A DNA stretch of 7,479 bases from Planctomycetota bacterium (lineage in GTDB: Bacteria > Planctomycetota > MHYJ01 > JACPRB01): contig JACQFK010000413.1 of NCBI GenBank assembly GCA_016200125.1, forward strand, positions 1-7,479. The letters are read 5' to 3'. The translations under genes and the position numbers were made by a program. The first letter of the stretch is position 1. Each line of letters starts with the position of its first letter. Positions 1-6,408 of this stretch are shown here, piece after piece. The notes beneath the pieces are model-generated. The model was given only the letters and a program-made list of their open reading frames with translations. It made no database searches and was not told where the DNA came from.

Positions 1-1549
1 CCGCGAGCGCCTTCCCCGAGGGATAGCGGGCGGTCTTCTCCCTCGACATCGCCTTCTCGATGATCGAGGTCACCTCTTCGGAGAGGTCGCTGACGTGGGT
101 GCGGATCGTTTCGGGAGGCTCCTTGGGGAGGGCGGACAGAACTTCGTCGGGGGTCTTGCCCGTGTAGGGGCAGTAGCCGCTCACCATCTCGTAGAGCACC
201 GCGCCGAGGGAGTAGATGTCGCTCAGGTTGTCCACCTGCTCCATGTCGCCGATGGCCTGCTCGGGGGGCATGTAGTAGGGCGTGCCCATGATCACGCCCT
301 TCACGTAGGAGCTGTCGCCGATCTGGGTGACCTTGGCGAGGCCGAAGTCCATGAGCCAGGGCTTGGCGTTGCGGTCGATGATGATGTTCGCCGGCTTGAT
401 GTCGCGGTGGTAGACGCCCCCCTCGTGCGCGTAGTTCACGGCGAGCGTGAGGTCGCGGATCAGCTCCAGCGCCTTGCGGAGCGGCATCCCCTTGCCGCGC
501 ACGATCCGCGCCGTGTCCCGCCGCGACTCGTCGGGGATCCGGGTGATGTCGCTGACGAAGGTCGTCTGGAAGGCCCGCTCGTCGATGCCCTCGCGCACCA
601 CGCCGTCGAGCGTCACGCCCTCGATGTACTTCATCGTGTAGTAGAAGTGGTTGTCCACCGCGCCGAAGTCGAGGATCGGCACGATGTTGGGATGGCTCAG
701 GTCGGCGTGGGCGCGCGTCTCGTTGTAGAACCGCTTCACGTCCTCCACGTCGCCGAAGGGGGTCTTCACGCCCGCGGCGGTGTCGCTCTCGTGTGGAAGG
801 ATCTTGAGGGCGACGACCTTGTTCAGGTCCTGCTGCCAGGCCTTGTAGACGATGCCCGCGCCGCCGCGCCCGATCTCCTTGATGAGGACGTAGCGGCCGA
901 AGCACTTGGAGGGCTCGGCGGCGGCGAGCCGCACCTCGTCGGGCAGGTCGAGGTCGTGCTCCCGCGACGCCTCGTCCAGGGCCTCCTTGACGGCGCTGGC
1001 CATCTTCGCGAAGAGGAAGGGCACGGCCGCGCCGCAGGCCTTGCACTTGTACTCCTCGCGCGGGGTCTTCGTCTCGGCGATCTCGATCGCCGCGCCGCAG
1101 TCGGGGCAGGTGTAGAGCTGGAGGTTCTGGAGCTGCAGCGCCGTCTCCAGCGCCGCCTTGTCGACGTAGTTGCGTCGCAGGAGGATCTCGCCGAGCTGCG
1201 GGACCGGGTTGATCCCGAGCTCCGACATCCGGCCCTGGAGGCGGAGGCACTCGTTGACCTGGTACTCGGTGGCCAGCCCCTTCTCCACCACGATCTTGCC
1301 GAGCAGGATGCTCCGGCGGTTCTGGGGCCCGGCGCCGTCCGCCCCTCCTTCGAAGGCCTTCTTCTGGAGCTCCACCAGGCGCTCCACGTCCTCGTTCCTC
1401 AGGTAGCCGCGGGCGACCATGATCGAGCCGATGGACTTGGACGGGTTCCGGTCCTGGGCCTGGAGACAGTCGAACAGCTGCTCCCGGGTGATCAGGCCTT
1501 CGCGAAGCGCGATCTTTCCGAGCAGAAGATCGCCTCTGGCGGTCGACAT
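1..1549 (-). CDS. Ser/Thr protein kinase with N-terminal MshEN-like repeats and zinc ribbon (3' end outside window)
   Basis: Phosphorylates protein Ser/Thr residues; the substrate is unknown. The 516 visible residues begin at an ATG (1547-1549) and run off the left edge. Residues 8-141 hold four repeats in which an (L/I)G pair is followed exactly 21 residues later by Gln (G11/Q32, G41/Q62, G84/Q105, G120/Q141), resembling the paired motifs of MshEN domains in GspE-type ATPases. A zinc ribbon follows (C148, C151, C169, C172). The kinase domain starts near 220: glycine loop GRGGAGIVY (227-235), VALK with K249, HRD with D383, DFG at 401-403, PPEQ at 428-431, and an Arg-Tyr of subdomain XI near the edge. 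All catalytic residues are present, so it should be active. About 35 extra residues (319-355) lie between the hinge and the helix before HRD. No membrane segment is visible, though one may lie beyond the edge. It lies 35 bases after the 152-residue gene. The kinase call is certain; the repeat assignment is by eye. Confidence 0.93.
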   Translation of the reverse strand, partial: MSTARGDLLLGKIALREGLITREQLFDCLQAQDRNPSKSIGSIMVARGYLRNEDVERLVELQKKAFEGGADGAGPQNRRSILLGKIVVEKGLATEYQVNECLRLQGRMSELGINPVPQLGEILLRRNYVDKAALETALQLQNLQLYTCPDCGAAIEIAETKTPREEYKCKACGAAVPFLFAKMASAVKEALDEASREHDLDLPDEVRLAAAEPSKCFGRYVLIKEIGRGGAGIVYKAWQQDLNKVVALKILPHESDTAAGVKTPFGDVEDVKRFYNETRAHADLSHPNIVPILDFGAVDNHFYYTMKYIEGVTLDGVVREGIDERAFQTTFVSDITRIPDESRRDTARIVRGKGMPLRKALELIRDLTLAVNYAHEGGVYHRDIKPANIIIDRNAKPWLMDFGLAKVTQIGDSSYVKGVIMGTPYYMPPEQAIGDMEQVDNLSDIYSLGAVLYEMVSGYCPYTGKTPDEVLSALPKEPPETIRTHVSDLSEEVTSIIEKAMSREKTARYPSGKALA

Positions 1550-1558
1550 GGCGGGCGG

Positions 1559-1564
1559 ATTATA
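1559..1564 (-). promoter_or_regulatory. Perfect -10 box (TATAAT) for the left-edge kinase, likely leaderless
   Basis: Read on the minus strand, TATAAT is followed by nine bases (CCGCCCGCC) and then the kinase ATG. Those nine bases contain no Shine-Dalgarno-like sequence. A transcript starting about seven bases after the -10 box would begin at or next to the ATG. No good -35 box is visible 16-18 bases upstream. The match and position are seen directly; promoter activity is inferred. Confidence 0.5.
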
Positions 1565-1584
1565 GCGGTCGAGTTTGGAGATTA

Positions 1585-2043
1585 CTAGACGTCTTTGCGG
1601 GAGGCGTGCCGGGCGAGCAGCTCCGCGCGGCGCTCCTCGGGAATGAACCAGGTGTCCCGGCCGCTAGGGAAAATCCTGAGGCGATGGGCCCACTTCCCCA
1701 TCTGTTCGATCAGCGGCTTCGTGAGTCCGCCCGGGTCCACCGCGCCCCAGTCTTCGTCGTTCATGCGGACGTGCCATTTGATCTTGTGCGTCTTCGACCA
1801 GCCGGCGAGCCGCCCCAGGATGAACGCGGCATCCGCGAAGGCCATGAAGAGGTCGTCCGCGTCCGGGATGCCGGACTTGTGGAACAGCGGCGTCCCGCCG
1901 GTCAGGATCGAGGGACGGCCCTCGTCGGAGGCGTCCAGACCGATCGCGCCCCTCCACCAGTCGCGTTCGATGCGGCCGATGTCGTCGGCGATGGCGCGGA
2001 GGGCTGAAGGGTTGACGCGACCCGTGCTTTCGTACTGAAGCAT
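1585..2043 (-). CDS. Hypothetical soluble protein, tryptophan-rich, 152 aa
   Basis: I do not recognise this family. The ATG (2041-2043) gives 152 residues with no signal peptide or membrane segment. It has seven tryptophans (29, 30, 82, 90, 99, 118, 132), unusually many for its size, an acidic stretch DADDLFMAFADAA (61-73), and a basic C-terminal end. The composition looks like a folded cytoplasmic protein rather than a shadow frame. The start is the one with a promoter-like sequence 10 bases upstream, and hemL ends 34 bases earlier. It sits between hemL and a kinase gene on the same strand, so it could be co-transcribed with either. The plus strand is also open here in two frames, but those translations are Arg/Ser/Pro-rich in the way high-GC antisense frames usually are. 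Function unknown. Confidence 0.75.
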   Translation of the reverse strand: MLQYESTGRVNPSALRAIADDIGRIERDWWRGAIGLDASDEGRPSILTGGTPLFHKSGIPDADDLFMAFADAAFILGRLAGWSKTHKIKWHVRMNDEDWGAVDPGGLTKPLIEQMGKWAHRLRIFPSGRDTWFIPEERRAELLARHASRKDV

Positions 2044-2053
2044 GGCAAGGCGA

Positions 2054-2081
2054 ATTGTCGACCTAGGTCATCAAATGTCAG
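2054..2081 (-). promoter_or_regulatory. Candidate sigma70-type promoter for the 152-aa gene
   Basis: On the minus strand, CTGACA (2076-2081, 5/6 to the -35 consensus) and GACAAT (2054-2059, 4/6 to the -10 consensus) are separated by 16 bases. The -10 box ends 10 bases before the ATG, with no Shine-Dalgarno sequence between them. The -35 box overlaps the hemL stop codon. The geometry copies the hemL promoter almost exactly, which is the main reason to list it. Activity is inferred. Confidence 0.4.
2060..2069. promoter_or_regulatory. 10-base perfect palindrome in promoter spacer, possible operator
   Basis: GACCTAGGTC is a perfect palindrome lying directly against the -10 box of the candidate promoter for the 152-aa gene, inside its spacer. 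A dimeric regulator bound there would block transcription. A 10-base palindrome is expected several times by chance in a window of this size, so only its position is suggestive. Confidence 0.2.
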
Positions 2082-3343
2082 CCCCTGAAGGCATGGATGG
2101 CGCGGGCCGTGCGCTCGATGTCGCCGTTGGTGTGGGCGTAGCTCACGAACCAGGCCTCGAACTGCGAGGGCGCGAGGGCGATCCCGTGGCGCCGCATGTG
2201 GCGGTGGAACTTCGCGAACTTCTTCGTGTCGGACTTCGACGCGCCGGCCCAGTCGGTGACGGGGCCGCGGACGAAGAACGGCGTGAGCATCGAGCCCGCG
2301 CGGTTCAGGGTGACGCCCCGGAAGGCTTGCGAGAGCTGGGCGGAGCGGCTCTCGAGGTTGGCGTAGATGCCGGGATTTTCGCGCAGCGTCCTGAGCTGGG
2401 CGAGGCCGGCCGCCACCGCCAGCGGGTTCCCCGAGAGCGTCCCCGCCTGGTAAACGGGGCCCTCCGGGGAGATCAGGTTCATGATGTCCCGCCGGCCGCC
2501 GTAGGCCGCCGCCGGGAGGCCGCCGCCGATGATCTTCCCCAGGCAGGTCAGGTCCGGCGAGATGCCGTAGATCGACTGCGCGCCCCCGTAGCAGAGCCGG
2601 AAGCCCGTGATCACCTCGTCGAAGATGAGGACGATCCCGTGCCGCTCCGTGAGGGCGCGGAGTTCCTCCAGGAAGCCCGGCGCGGGCAGGACCACGCCCA
2701 TGTTCCCCGCGACCGGCTCCACGATGATCGCCGCGATCGACTTCCAGCGCTTGCGCACGAGGGCGCGGAGCGATTCCAGGTCGTTGTAGGGCAGCACCAG
2801 GGTGTGTCTCGCGTAGTCGGCCGGGACGCCAGGGCTGGTGGGCACGCCGAAGGTCGCCGCGCCCGAGCCCGCCTGGACCAGCAGCCCGTCCGAGTGGCCG
2901 TGGTAGCAGCCTTCGAACTTGACGATGTCGTCCCGCCGGGTGAAGCCGCGCGCGGCGCGGAGCGCGCTCATGCAGGCCTCGGTGCCGCTGGACACGAGGC
3001 GGACCTTCTCGAGCGAGGGGATCGCGGCCGAGAGGAGCTCCGCCATCTCGACTTCGGCCAGGGTGGGCGCCCCGTAGGAGGTCCCCCGCTCCGCCGCCCG
3101 GCCGAGGGCCGCCAGCACCGGCGGCGGCGCGTGGCCCAGGATCATCGGGCCCCAGGAGCCCACGTAGTCGATGTAGTCGTTGCCGTCGACGTCCCGGATC
3201 TTCGAGCCGCGGGCGGAGGCGACGAAGAAGGGCGAGCCCCCGACGGCGCGGTAGGCGCGGACGGGGGAATTGACGCCGCCGGGGATGACTTCGCGGGCGC
3301 GGCGGAACGCCTCTTCGCTGCGGGAATCGGAGCGTCGTTTCAC
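2078..3343 (-). CDS. hemL: Glutamate-1-semialdehyde 2,1-aminomutase (HemL)
   Basis: Converts glutamate-1-semialdehyde to 5-aminolevulinate in the C5 route to heme and other tetrapyrroles. It is a cytoplasmic PLP enzyme of the class III aminotransferase fold, normally a dimer. The 421 residues match the usual length of about 425-430. Diagnostic stretches are PGGVNSPVRA (21-30), VSSGTEACMSALRAAR (117-132), GCYHGHSDGLL (145-155), FDEVITGFR with the PLP-ring Asp (D242), the Schiff-base lysine in LGKIIGGGLP (K270), and the gating segment YQAGTLSGNPL (298-308). The GTG start (3341-3343) is the first possible one, since an in-frame TAG lies one codon further upstream. No properly spaced Shine-Dalgarno sequence precedes it. 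It is transcribed divergently from the large membrane kinase and is followed by the 152-aa gene. Other heme genes are not in the window. Its presence implies the C5 rather than the ALA synthase route. Confidence 0.97.
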   Translation of the reverse strand: MKRRSDSRSEEAFRRAREVIPGGVNSPVRAYRAVGGSPFFVASARGSKIRDVDGNDYIDYVGSWGPMILGHAPPPVLAALGRAAERGTSYGAPTLAEVEMAELLSAAIPSLEKVRLVSSGTEACMSALRAARGFTRRDDIVKFEGCYHGHSDGLLVQAGSGAATFGVPTSPGVPADYARHTLVLPYNDLESLRALVRKRWKSIAAIIVEPVAGNMGVVLPAPGFLEELRALTERHGIVLIFDEVITGFRLCYGGAQSIYGISPDLTCLGKIIGGGLPAAAYGGRRDIMNLISPEGPVYQAGTLSGNPLAVAAGLAQLRTLRENPGIYANLESRSAQLSQAFRGVTLNRAGSMLTPFFVRGPVTDWAGASKSDTKKFAKFHRHMRRHGIALAPSQFEAWFVSYAHTNGDIERTARAIHAFRG

Positions 3344-3352
3344 GTCCTAGTA

Positions 3353-3380
3353 AGTGTAGAGAGGAACGGACCCCTGTCAA
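3353..3380 (-). promoter_or_regulatory. hemL promoter (TTGACA - 16 - TACACT), likely leaderless
   Basis: On the minus strand, a perfect TTGACA (3375-3380) and TACACT (3353-3358, 4/6) are separated by 16 bases. The -10 box ends nine bases before the hemL GTG, so transcription should start within a few bases of the start codon. The only purine-rich sequence, AGGA, is one base from the GTG and too close for normal ribosome pairing. This is the best promoter in the window. Confidence 0.65.
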
Positions 3381-3420
3381 CCGGCGTTTAATGATCAGAG
3401 GGGCCCCGCAGCGCCGGGTG

Positions 3421-3451
3421 TGATAAACTAAGGAAGCGGGCGCAGCAGGAG
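3421..3451 (+). promoter_or_regulatory. Extended -10 and Shine-Dalgarno for the membrane kinase gene
   Basis: TGATAAACT (3421-3429) reads as an extended -10 (TG, one base, then TAAACT, 4/6). No -35 box is visible at the right distance, where the sequence is GGGCCC. AGGAG (3447-3451) is a strong Shine-Dalgarno five bases before the ATG at 3457 and fixes that start. Unlike the three minus-strand genes on its left, this gene has a normal leader. The binding site is convincing; the promoter is weaker. Confidence 0.45.
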
Positions 3452-3456
3452 ACGTT

Positions 3457-6399
3457 ATGGCCTACCGGGCGATCCAGAAAGGCGACCGCATCTCCGAGTA
3501 TGCCCTGCTCGAGAAGCTCGGCCAGGGCGGCTTCGGCGAGGTGTGGAAGGCCGAGCATGCCCAGATCCCGGGCAAGTTCGTCGCCATCAAGATTCCCACG
3601 AGCCCCGAGGCCATGGACTGCCTCAAGCAGGAGGCCCAGTTCCAGCACGAGCTCGACCACCCGAACATCGTCAAGACGATCGGCCTCAACACCCAGAACG
3701 ATCCCCCCTACTTCATCATGGAGTACGTGGAGGGAAAGAACCTCCGCCAGCTGATGCTGGACGACGGCATCCTGCCGCCGCCCTACGCGATCGACATCGC
3801 CGTCCAGGTCTGCGAGGCGCTGGGATTCGCCCACGGCAAGGGCATCGTCCACAAGGACATCAAGCCCGAGAACATCCTCGTCGAGAAGAAGAAGATCGAC
3901 ATCTCGAAGAAGGGCAAGGCCCTCCTCCACTACGTCAAGCTCACCGACCTGGGCCTGGGCATGTTCCCGGGCCGGAGCCAGAGCGAGATCGTGATTTCGG
4001 AGCACGCGCGGACGAGCGGCGTCCGCATCCTTTCCGGCACCCTCTTCTACATGGCGCCCGAGCAGATGGTGCCCGGGCGGCAGGTCGACGCGCGCGCCGA
4101 CGTCTACTCGGTCGGCGTCGTCCTCTACGAGATGCTCACGGGCGAGCTGCCGCTGGGCATGGACCTGCCGAGCGAGCTGAACCCGGTCGTAACCCCCGAG
4201 CTCGACGCGATCTGCAAGCGCGCCCTTTCGATCGACCGCGACGTGCGCTACCAGAGCGCACGCGAGATGGCGGCGGATCTTCAGAAGGCCAAGGAGGCCC
4301 TGCTCCTCAAGCTGGTCTCCTCCGGCGCCGCCGCGCTCGAGGTGTCGCCGCAGGGCGAGGTCCGGCGGCTGACGCCGCGGGCGGTGCCCATCCCCGCGGC
4401 CCCCGTCGCCGTCAAGTCGGCAAGGCGGCGCTGGACCTGGGGACTCGAGTGGGGATTCGCGGTCTTCGTCGTGGTCCTCCTGGCGCTCTGCGGATACGGC
4501 TTCCACCGCATCCGCCACGCCGTCCAGGAGCGGAACCACCTGAGCCGGCCGGTCGAGGAGGCGGGCGCCCTGCTGGGCGGCCCGCTCGCGATCAACAGCA
4601 AGCCTGCCGAGGCCGAGGTCTGGCTGGACGACCGGCGCGTCGGCGTCGCCCCCGTGCAGGTCCAGGCCCTCACCTACGAGCGCCACACGATCCGGCTCGT
4701 CCGCGAGTTCTTCGAGCCGCGCGAGTTGATCCTGCAGCCCCGCACGGTCGAGGGCCGCCGCTGCTTCGCGGTGATCGACCGCGCGACCCAGAAGGAGCTG
4801 AGCTTGAATAGCTGCTCCTCGGGCCTCACGCTCGAGGGCGTCGAGCTCGCCCGCCTGAAGGGCATCGTGGCGATCACCACGCCGGGCCTGGAGAAGGTGT
4901 CCGTCAAGATCGACAGCAACTGGTACGGGCTGACGCCCTTCGAAGACTCCCTGGACGCCGGCGTCCACGAGTTCACGCTCTCCAGGGACGACTACGAGGA
5001 TCTGACCTTCTACGAGAAGGTCGAGGGCGGCGCGCGCTGGGAGAAGCCCTTCAAGCTCGTCAAGCGGGGCGCCACGGAGCCGCCCACGAGCTCCAGCAAG
5101 GTCGTGGTCCACCTGACCTCCACGCCCGCCGGCGCCTCCGTCTTCGTCAACGAGGAGGATCGCGGGCCGACCCCGCTGAACCTCGAGGTCCTTCCCGGCA
5201 AGTACGAGCTCCGCCTCATGAAGAAGTACCACGAGGCGCGGGGCGTCACCCTCACGGTGGACAGCCCGGTCACCCGCGAGTACGAGCTCGTCAAGATCAA
5301 GGCCCGCGTGGCCTTCGAGTCGGAGCCGCGGGGCGCGACGGTCTACGTGGACGGCGCGAAGGTCGGCGTCACCCCGGTGGCCCTGGAGGCCGTCGAGGGC
5401 GGCACGCACGGTGCGCGCTTCGTGCTCGACGGTCACTACGACCAATCGGCCACCTTCGAGATCGTGAGCCGCGACGCGATGGACCGCCCGATCAAGGCGG
5501 CGCTGCAGAAGATCCCGCCCGCGCGCCTGACCGTGGAGTCGGAGATCGCCGGCGCGGAGGCCTATCTCGACGGGAAGTCCGGCGGCCGGGTTCCCCTGGC
5601 TTCGCGCCTGGTGGAGAGCGGCCCCCACAAGGTCCGCGTCCTCGGCGTCGAGCGCACGGTGACCCTGGAGGCGGGCGCGCAGCACCGGGTGCTCTTCAGC
5701 ACGAAAGAGCTCGAGATGGTCCGCGTCCCCGAGGGCGAGTTCACCTATGGCTCGGCGACGCCCAACCCGGGCGAGGTGTCGGCGCGGTATGAGAAGACCG
5801 GGCCCTACTACATCGACCGCTTCGAGGTGACGAACGAGCAGTACGCGCTCTTCCTCGCCCACGTCAGCGCGACGAACGACCACTCCCGCTGCCACCCCGA
5901 CGAGGACGCCGGGACGAAGCAGCGCAACCACAAGCCCGCGTTCCTGACCGACCCGAACTTCAACGGGCCGAAACATCCGGTCGTCGGGGTCACCTGGTAC
6001 GACGCCTACGCCTACGCGGCCTGGGCGGGCAAGCGCCTCCCCACGGAGCGCGAGTGGGAGAAGGCGGCCCGCGGGAAGACCGGCTGGACCTATCCCTGGG
6101 GCAACGATTGGGAGCTGAACGAGAAGCGCTGCAACTCCTCGGGGCGCGCGGACGGCTACGAGTTCACGGCGCCCGTCGGCGCCTGCCCGGGCGTGAGCCC
6201 CGCGGGCTGCTACGACATGGTGGGCAACGTCAGCGAGTGGTGCTCGGAGGATTATCCCGGCAAGTCCCCGTCGAAGGTGATCCGCGGCGGCTGCTTCCGC
6301 GACAAGGAATGGGTCACCACGACGTCGCGCTGGTACGAGCGGCCCGACGCCAACACCGCGACCGTGGGCTTCCGCTGCGTGACGGACGAGAAGAAGTAG
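3457..6399 (+). CDS. Membrane Ser/Thr kinase with five PEGA-like repeats and C-terminal FGE-like domain
   Basis: Likely a transmembrane signalling kinase of 980 residues. The cytoplasmic kinase domain (about 14-283) has the loop GQGGFGEVW (22-30), VAIK with K45, alphaC Glu E59, HKD (132-134) in place of HRD, DLG (164-166) in place of DFG, APEQ (200-203), and D215. The nucleotide and metal residues remain, so activity is plausible, although the Arg before the catalytic Asp is Lys. A basic KSARRRW precedes one membrane helix (about 330-350), placing the rest outside. Five PEGA-like beta repeats follow (about 375-430, 469-535, 548-613, 615-685, 688-748), the clearest being SEPRGATVYVDGAKVGVTP (622-640). 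Residues 752-976 form an FGE/sulfatase-modifying-factor fold: HPVVGVTWYDA, KRLPTEREWEKAARG, GNVSEW, RGGCF and GFRC. The paired cysteines of true FGE near the C-terminus are not seen, so this domain probably binds rather than oxidises. The start is set by AGGAG five bases upstream. Divergent from hemL; convergent with the next gene, nine bases away. Confidence 0.95.
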   Translation: MAYRAIQKGDRISEYALLEKLGQGGFGEVWKAEHAQIPGKFVAIKIPTSPEAMDCLKQEAQFQHELDHPNIVKTIGLNTQNDPPYFIMEYVEGKNLRQLMLDDGILPPPYAIDIAVQVCEALGFAHGKGIVHKDIKPENILVEKKKIDISKKGKALLHYVKLTDLGLGMFPGRSQSEIVISEHARTSGVRILSGTLFYMAPEQMVPGRQVDARADVYSVGVVLYEMLTGELPLGMDLPSELNPVVTPELDAICKRALSIDRDVRYQSAREMAADLQKAKEALLLKLVSSGAAALEVSPQGEVRRLTPRAVPIPAAPVAVKSARRRWTWGLEWGFAVFVVVLLALCGYGFHRIRHAVQERNHLSRPVEEAGALLGGPLAINSKPAEAEVWLDDRRVGVAPVQVQALTYERHTIRLVREFFEPRELILQPRTVEGRRCFAVIDRATQKELSLNSCSSGLTLEGVELARLKGIVAITTPGLEKVSVKIDSNWYGLTPFEDSLDAGVHEFTLSRDDYEDLTFYEKVEGGARWEKPFKLVKRGATEPPTSSSKVVVHLTSTPAGASVFVNEEDRGPTPLNLEVLPGKYELRLMKKYHEARGVTLTVDSPVTREYELVKIKARVAFESEPRGATVYVDGAKVGVTPVALEAVEGGTHGARFVLDGHYDQSATFEIVSRDAMDRPIKAALQKIPPARLTVESEIAGAEAYLDGKSGGRVPLASRLVESGPHKVRVLGVERTVTLEAGAQHRVLFSTKELEMVRVPEGEFTYGSATPNPGEVSARYEKTGPYYIDRFEVTNEQYALFLAHVSATNDHSRCHPDEDAGTKQRNHKPAFLTDPNFNGPKHPVVGVTWYDAYAYAAWAGKRLPTEREWEKAARGKTGWTYPWGNDWELNEKRCNSSGRADGYEFTAPVGACPGVSPAGCYDMVGNVSEWCSEDYPGKSPSKVIRGGCFRDKEWVTTTSRWYERPDANTATVGFRCVTDEKK

Positions 6400-6408
6400 C
6401 CTTCTGGG

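Noticed and set aside
95..1588. Long plus-strand open frame opposite the left-edge kinase
   Set aside because: Its translation is Val/Asp/Leu/His/Arg-rich with no domain, and the minus strand encodes a kinase with every catalytic motif. It is an antisense shadow of high-GC coding.
1595..2038. Plus-strand open frame opposite the 152-aa gene
   Set aside because: It is rich in Ser, Arg and Pro with no recognisable domain. The minus-strand product has a more protein-like composition, a promoter-like sequence, and direction shared with its neighbours.
1902..3380. Minus-strand open frame in another register over hemL
   Set aside because: It is almost entirely Arg, Pro, Gly and Ala, as frame-shifted high-GC genes read, and carries no motif.
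2042..3391. Long plus-strand open frame opposite hemL
   Set aside because: It has the same antisense shadow composition, and hemL on the other strand is unambiguous.
3400..3407. GGGGCCCC palindrome in the hemL/kinase divergent gap
   Set aside because: It is short and made only of G and C in a high-GC genome, so it is expected by chance, with no second copy to suggest an operator.
3388..5976. Very long minus-strand open frame (862 codons) opposite the membrane kinase
   Set aside because: It is striking in length but low in complexity (Val, Asp, Leu, Ala, Arg, His), with no domain. The plus strand holds a complete multidomain protein with a Shine-Dalgarno sequence.
5710..6384. Active formylglycine-generating enzyme (sulfatase maturation)
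   Set aside because: The redox cysteine pair is not visible at its usual place, the domain is fused to a receptor kinase, and no sulfatase gene lies nearby.
6400..6408. Possible bidirectional terminator between the convergent kinase and membrane-protein genes
   Set aside because: The gap is nine bases, with no hairpin and no T-run that I can see.
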